Shown here: positions 59,766 to 64,000 of the stretch, one piece after another | How the letters are laid out: each line of letters starts with the position of its first letter | Position numbering within the stretch: position 1 is the first letter of the stretch | Assembly: GCA_030833315.1 (NCBI GenBank) | Contig: JAURHM010000005.1 | Location: 1 to 64,000, forward strand | Direction: 5' to 3' | DNA: 64,000 bases | Source: Burkholderiales bacterium | GTDB taxonomy: Bacteria > Pseudomonadota > Gammaproteobacteria > Burkholderiales > SG8-41 | The notes under the pieces: generated by a model | Told to the model about the DNA's origin: nothing | What the model saw: only the letters and a program-made list of their open reading frames with translations | Databases searched by the model: none | Translations under genes and position numbers: made by a program

Positions 59766-60265
59766 GCCGGCATCCGTTGCAGTTGCGCGATGCTGTCCGC
59801 ATCCACGCGTGCCGCCAGTTCACTGACCCTGCCCTGCCCCGGCACCTGCATGTCGGGCGCGATCTCGGCCAGCGGCAGCATCACAAAAGCCCGTTCAAGC
59901 ATTCGCGCATGCGGAATGGTCAGACCGGGATCATGGATGACCATATCGCCATACAACACGATGTCCAGATCGAGCGTACGCGGCGCATTGGGAAATTCGC
60001 GCACGCGACCGTTGACGCGTTCGATCTCCAGAAGGGCCTCGAGCAGTGCGTGGGGTTCCAGTGTGGTGTCGATCAACGCCACCGCATTGATGAAATCCGG
60101 CTGATCGGTATAACCGACCGGTGCACTGCGATACAGCGAGGACCGAGCCGTCAGCCGGGTGCCGGGCAATGCCGCCAGCGCATTGAAACCGGCCTCGATC
60201 TGGCGCAGCGGCTCTCCGATGTTGGCGCCGAGCGCAATGCAGGCCGTACTTGGCGCCTGGGTCAC
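59762..60265 (-). CDS. folK: 2-amino-4-hydroxy-6-hydroxymethyldihydropteridine diphosphokinase
   Basis: CIALGANIGEPLRQIEAGFNAL; SSLYRSAPVGYTDQPDFINAVA; APRTLDLDIVLYGD. Confidence 0.97.
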   Translation of the reverse strand: MTQAPSTACIALGANIGEPLRQIEAGFNALAALPGTRLTARSSLYRSAPVGYTDQPDFINAVALIDTTLEPHALLEALLEIERVNGRVREFPNAPRTLDLDIVLYGDMVIHDPGLTIPHARMLERAFVMLPLAEIAPDMQVPGQGRVSELAARVDADSIAQLQRMPA

Positions 60266-60270
60266 AACCG

Positions 60271-61614
60271 TTATTCCGCTGCGGGCGCGCCGTCAGCCGG
60301 TTTGCGGCGACGGCGTTTACGGCGTTTTTTCGCCGGGGCACTGTCGGTGACCAGCATCGTCGCACGGGCATCGGCGTCAGCGTCCTGGAAACTGGTCCAC
60401 CAGTCACCAAGCGATTTTTCAACTTCGCCGCTTTCACAGCGCAGTAGCAGGAAATCATAAGCAGCGCGAAAACGCGGCTGTTCGAGCAGGCGATACGGGC
60501 GCTGCCCCGCGCGCTGTTCAAAACGCGGCTGCATGATCCACAGTTCTTTCATGTCGGATGAATATCGCCGCGGGATCGCCAGCTGCTCGGTTTGCTGATC
60601 AAGCACGCCGTCCATCGCCTCATGCAACGCCGGCACCGGCGGCATGCCGCGGGCCTGGTGCTTTTTCCAGGCGGCCAGCACCTCGTGCCAGAGCAGCGCG
60701 GCAAACAGGAAGGCCGGCGAGATGGTCTTACCGGTGCGGATGCGGGTGTCGGTATTTTTCAGCGCGAGCATGACAAACCGCTCGCCCATCGGCTGCTCGA
60801 GAATGACGTCGAGCATCGGCAACAAACCGTGGTGCAGACCTTCCTTGCGCAGACGCTTGACGCACTCCGCGGCGTGACCGCAGAGCAGCAGCTTGAGCAT
60901 CTCATCGAACAAGCGCGCCGCGGGCACATTGGCCAGCAGCGGCGCGAGCGCCTTCACCGGCTTGCGCGTTGCGGCATCCATTTCCAGTCCACAGGAGGCG
61001 GCAAAGCGCGCGGCACGCAGCATGCGCACCGGGTCTTCGCGATAACGCTGCTCCGGATCGCCGATGATGCGCAGTTTTTTGCTTTTCAGATCGGCGACGC
61101 CGCCGTGGTAATCCCAGACTTCCTCGCGTGCCGGATCGTAGAACAGCGCGTTGATGGTGAAATCGCGACGCGCGGCGTCCTGTGACTGGTCGCCCCAGAC
61201 GTTGTCGCGCAGCAGGCGGCCGTGTTCGTCCTCGACCTGATGACTGGTATCGGCAACATCGGCCGGTCCGCGGAAAGTAGTGACCTCCACCAGATCGCGG
61301 CCGCAGAGCACATGCACGATGCGGAAACGCCGGCCGATGATGCGCGAGCGGCGGAAAATGCCGCGCACTTCCTCGGGCGTGGCGTTGGTGGCGACGTCGA
61401 AATCCTTGGGCGTGCGACCGAGAATCAGGTCGCGAACCGCGCCGCCGACAACAAACGCGGCATAACCGGCTTCCTGCAAGGCATCGCAGGTGCGCAAGGC
61501 GCAGCTGCCGATGCGCTCACGGCTGATGCCGTGTTCGGCCACGGGAATGATCCGCGGTTTCGCGGACTTGAACATGCGGCCCGAAAACACGCGGCCGAGA
61601 AACTTGGTGATCAT
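60271..61614 (-). CDS. pcnB: Polynucleotide adenylyltransferase (poly(A) polymerase I)
   Basis: AGYAAFVVGGAVRDLILGRTPKDFDVATNATPEEVRGIFRRSRIIGRRFRIVHV; basic C-terminus KKRRKRRRRK. Confidence 0.97.
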   Translation of the reverse strand: MITKFLGRVFSGRMFKSAKPRIIPVAEHGISRERIGSCALRTCDALQEAGYAAFVVGGAVRDLILGRTPKDFDVATNATPEEVRGIFRRSRIIGRRFRIVHVLCGRDLVEVTTFRGPADVADTSHQVEDEHGRLLRDNVWGDQSQDAARRDFTINALFYDPAREEVWDYHGGVADLKSKKLRIIGDPEQRYREDPVRMLRAARFAASCGLEMDAATRKPVKALAPLLANVPAARLFDEMLKLLLCGHAAECVKRLRKEGLHHGLLPMLDVILEQPMGERFVMLALKNTDTRIRTGKTISPAFLFAALLWHEVLAAWKKHQARGMPPVPALHEAMDGVLDQQTEQLAIPRRYSSDMKELWIMQPRFEQRAGQRPYRLLEQPRFRAAYDFLLLRCESGEVEKSLGDWWTSFQDADADARATMLVTDSAPAKKRRKRRRRKPADGAPAAE

Positions 61615-61724
61615 GCGGAAATGTCAGTCAGCGCCGTATGTAGGACGGATTGCATCCATTGATGCACCCTCGCCAAGCGCCGCAAGGAGAAAACGGCGCG
61701 ATTATACATGGGCATCAGCAGCAC

Positions 61725-62381
61725 TCAGCCGAGGCTCATCACCGGCCAGCCGCGCGCTGTCGCCTGCGCGCGCAGACTGGCATCGGGGTCGACCGCGACC
61801 GGATGGGTGACCTGCTCCAGCAAAGGCAGGTCATTGTGGGAATCGCTGTAAAACGTTGATTTTTCAACACTTTTAATGCTCTGTTCGTGAGCGGCCAACC
61901 ACGCTTCCAGCCGCGTGACCTTGCCTTCGCGGAAACAAGGTGTGCCTTCGACGCCACCGGTGAATTCGCCGTTGCGGGCCTCGGGATCGGTGGCAATCAG
62001 ATGTTCGATGCCGAATTCGCGCGCAATCGGCGCGGTGACAAAACTGTTGGTCGCGGTGATCAGCACGCGGGTTTCGCCGGCATGCGCCTCGACCAGGTCG
62101 CGCGCCGACTGGCGGATCATCGGCAGGATGCGGCTGCGCATGTAATCGGCATGCCATTCATCCAGCACCTTGCGCGGATGACGAGACAGCGGCTTCAGCT
62201 GGAAGTCGAGGAATTTGCGTATATCCAGCGTGCCCGCCTTGTACTGGTCATAAAACTCCTGATTGCGAGCCTCATACACTTCGCGGTCGAGAACGCCGCG
62301 GTCAATCAGGAATTGCGCCCATTCAAAATCGCTGTCGCCGGCGAGCAGGGTATTGTCGAGATCAAACAACGCCAGAATCAT
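61725..62381 (-). CDS. HAD-IB family hydrolase
   Basis: MILALFDLDNTLLAGDSDFEWAQFLIDRG; VLITATNSFVTAPIAREFGIEHLIAT; FYSDSHNDLPLLEQV. Confidence 0.95.
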   Translation of the reverse strand: MILALFDLDNTLLAGDSDFEWAQFLIDRGVLDREVYEARNQEFYDQYKAGTLDIRKFLDFQLKPLSRHPRKVLDEWHADYMRSRILPMIRQSARDLVEAHAGETRVLITATNSFVTAPIAREFGIEHLIATDPEARNGEFTGGVEGTPCFREGKVTRLEAWLAAHEQSIKSVEKSTFYSDSHNDLPLLEQVTHPVAVDPDASLRAQATARGWPVMSLG

Positions 62382-62400
62382 TGAGTTTTCCGTTTTCGTT

Positions 62401-63078
62401 TCAGTTTTTCTGTTGCAGCAGCTGCAGCACTTCACGCGCCAGCGGCACCGTCACCGCACGCTTCTGTTCGAGTGATACCCGGTCCAGCGTATCGACCAGC
62501 GCGCGCAGCGAACTCAGGTCGCGCGGCACCCGAGCCAGCAGATAATCTGTCACTTCCGGCGGCAACATGAAGCCACGCGCATTCGCATAATCCAGCACCG
62601 CGGCTCGACGGTCGTCTTCGGTCAGCGCGCGCACTTCATACACCAGACCCCAGGCCAAGCGCGTCAGCAGATCGGCGCGCAGCGACAGCCGCGCCGGCGG
62701 ACAGTCCCCGGTCACCACCAGCACCCCGAAGGATTCCCTCAAATTATTGAATATATTGAATAAATTAATCTGGGCTTGGTTATCCAAACGCTGCACATCA
62801 TCGACGCCGACGACTTCTGCACCCTCGTCAGCAAGCGGTAGCTCGCCCGCGCCGTAGAGCCGCACCCGGCGCCCGGCATCCGCCAGCGAATTCAGCGCCG
62901 CACGCAAGAGATGACTGCGCCCGCTGCCCGGCGCACCCCATAGATAAATGAACCGTTCGCACGGCGCACCTTCAGCCAGAGCGCGCAATACCGCCACGGC
63001 CTCGGCATTCGCACCAGTAACAAAATTTTCCAGCGTCGGCGCAGGCGGCGACGCCAGTTCAAGCGCAAGCTGTCTCAT
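62401..63078 (-). CDS. hda: DnaA regulatory inactivator Hda
   Basis: MRQLALELASPPAPTLENFVTGANAEAVAVLRAL; YLWGAPGSGRSHLLRA; VVGVDDVQRLDNQAQINLFNIFNNLRE. Confidence 0.95.
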   Translation of the reverse strand: MRQLALELASPPAPTLENFVTGANAEAVAVLRALAEGAPCERFIYLWGAPGSGRSHLLRAALNSLADAGRRVRLYGAGELPLADEGAEVVGVDDVQRLDNQAQINLFNIFNNLRESFGVLVVTGDCPPARLSLRADLLTRLAWGLVYEVRALTEDDRRAAVLDYANARGFMLPPEVTDYLLARVPRDLSSLRALVDTLDRVSLEQKRAVTVPLAREVLQLLQQKN

Positions 63079-63281
63079 GATCGGAGTAGAACCGGCGTGA
63101 GGGCGCACAACCCTGCCTGCAAGCGCATTGGAACGGAACCCTGGATACCCATTTAAGATAAAATTCGTGACGGCTAGACCGGCTGCCGGATGCGTATCTT
63201 AGCAGGGCAATCCGTCGCGGCCGTGCACCATCACCGGACCCCCGACCCTATTCCCTACCCGCCTTACACGCAGGAATTCCC

Positions 63282-64000
63282 TTGAAACGCAAAACCCCCA
63301 CTCGCAAATCGCTGACCTACCGTGATGCCGGCGTCGACATCGATGCCGGCGATGCCCTGGTCGACCGCATCAAACCGCACGCGAAACGCACGATGCGGCC
63401 CGGCGTGATGGCCGGCATCGGCGGCTTCGGCGCGCTGTTCGAAGTGCCGCGAGGTTACCGCGAGCCGGTGCTGGTTTCGGGAACCGACGGCGTCGGCACC
63501 AAACTCAAGCTGGCCTTCCAGTGGAAACGTCACGATACCATCGGCATCGACCTTGTCGCGATGAGCGTCAATGACATCCTGACGCTGGGCGCCGAGCCGC
63601 TGTTTTTCCTCGACTACTACGCCTGCGGCAAGCTCGATGTGCCTTCGGCCGCCGATGTGGTCAAAGGCATCGCTGCCGGCTGCGAAATGGCGGGCTGTGC
63701 ACTGATCGGCGGAGAAACCGCCGAAATGCCCGGCATGTATCCGGCCGGTGAATACGACCTCGCGGGTTTTGCCGTCGGCGTCGTCGAAAAGAAAAAAATC
63801 ATTAACGGCCGCAGCATCAAGCCCGGTGACGTCGTGCTCGGCCTCGCCAGCAACGGCGTGCACTCCAACGGTTATTCGCTGGTCCGCCGCATTCTCGACC
63901 AGCCAGGCGTCAAGCTGACCTCGAAAATCGGCGGCCGCGCGTTGAAGGATGCGATCCTCGCGCCGACGCGGATTTACGTGAAACCCGTGCTGCAACTGAT
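63282..64000 (+). CDS. purM: Phosphoribosylformylglycinamidine cyclo-ligase, truncated by window end
   Basis: TTG start: [82 protein letters not shown]. Confidence 0.96.
   Translation, partial: MKRKTPTRKSLTYRDAGVDIDAGDALVDRIKPHAKRTMRPGVMAGIGGFGALFEVPRGYREPVLVSGTDGVGTKLKLAFQWKRHDTIGIDLVAMSVNDILTLGAEPLFFLDYYACGKLDVPSAADVVKGIAAGCEMAGCALIGGETAEMPGMYPAGEYDLAGFAVGVVEKKKIINGRSIKPGDVVLGLASNGVHSNGYSLVRRILDQPGVKLTSKIGGRALKDAILAPTRIYVKPVLQL

Noticed and set aside
63264-63995. 243-aa minus-strand ORF at window end
   Set aside because: Antisense to purM, whose motifs are unambiguous.

Overview
This 64 kb window is a gene-dense, high-GC chromosomal segment. Gene content and order (purM-hda-HAD-pcnB-folK-dNK-panB-panC; queA-tgt-yajC-secD-secF; orphan Bug receptors; DUF3567; phasin) point to a betaproteobacterium, probably Burkholderiales-like. 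I support about 60 CDS, one tRNA-Leu(CAA), several terminators/hairpins and several candidate operators. I see no rRNA, CRISPR array, transposase, integrase or phage gene. Most of it is ordinary core or catabolic content. The least ordinary segment is about 34.6-42.1 kb. There a lactate-utilisation (lutA/lutB) gene set is split by a lower-GC signalling cassette: a PhnD-like periplasmic binding protein, a hybrid histidine kinase whose C-terminal HPt-like domain appears to have lost its His, and a convergent pseudoREC-REC-HPt protein that carries an intact HPt. A truncated ANTAR/NasT-like regulator remnant sits at one edge, and an HtrA-like protein missing catalytic His and Asp lies beside the cassette. 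Other points of interest are an SbtA/SbtB-like pair, a GntR-controlled cluster of unknown substrate (two Gfo/Idh oxidoreductases, creatininase-like, cupin, 2-hydroxyacid dehydrogenase, Bug receptor), a phasin promoter flanked by duplicated operator-like repeats, and a TRAP permease with a Pro/Ala-rich insertion. All family calls come from reading motifs by eye; no database search was run.
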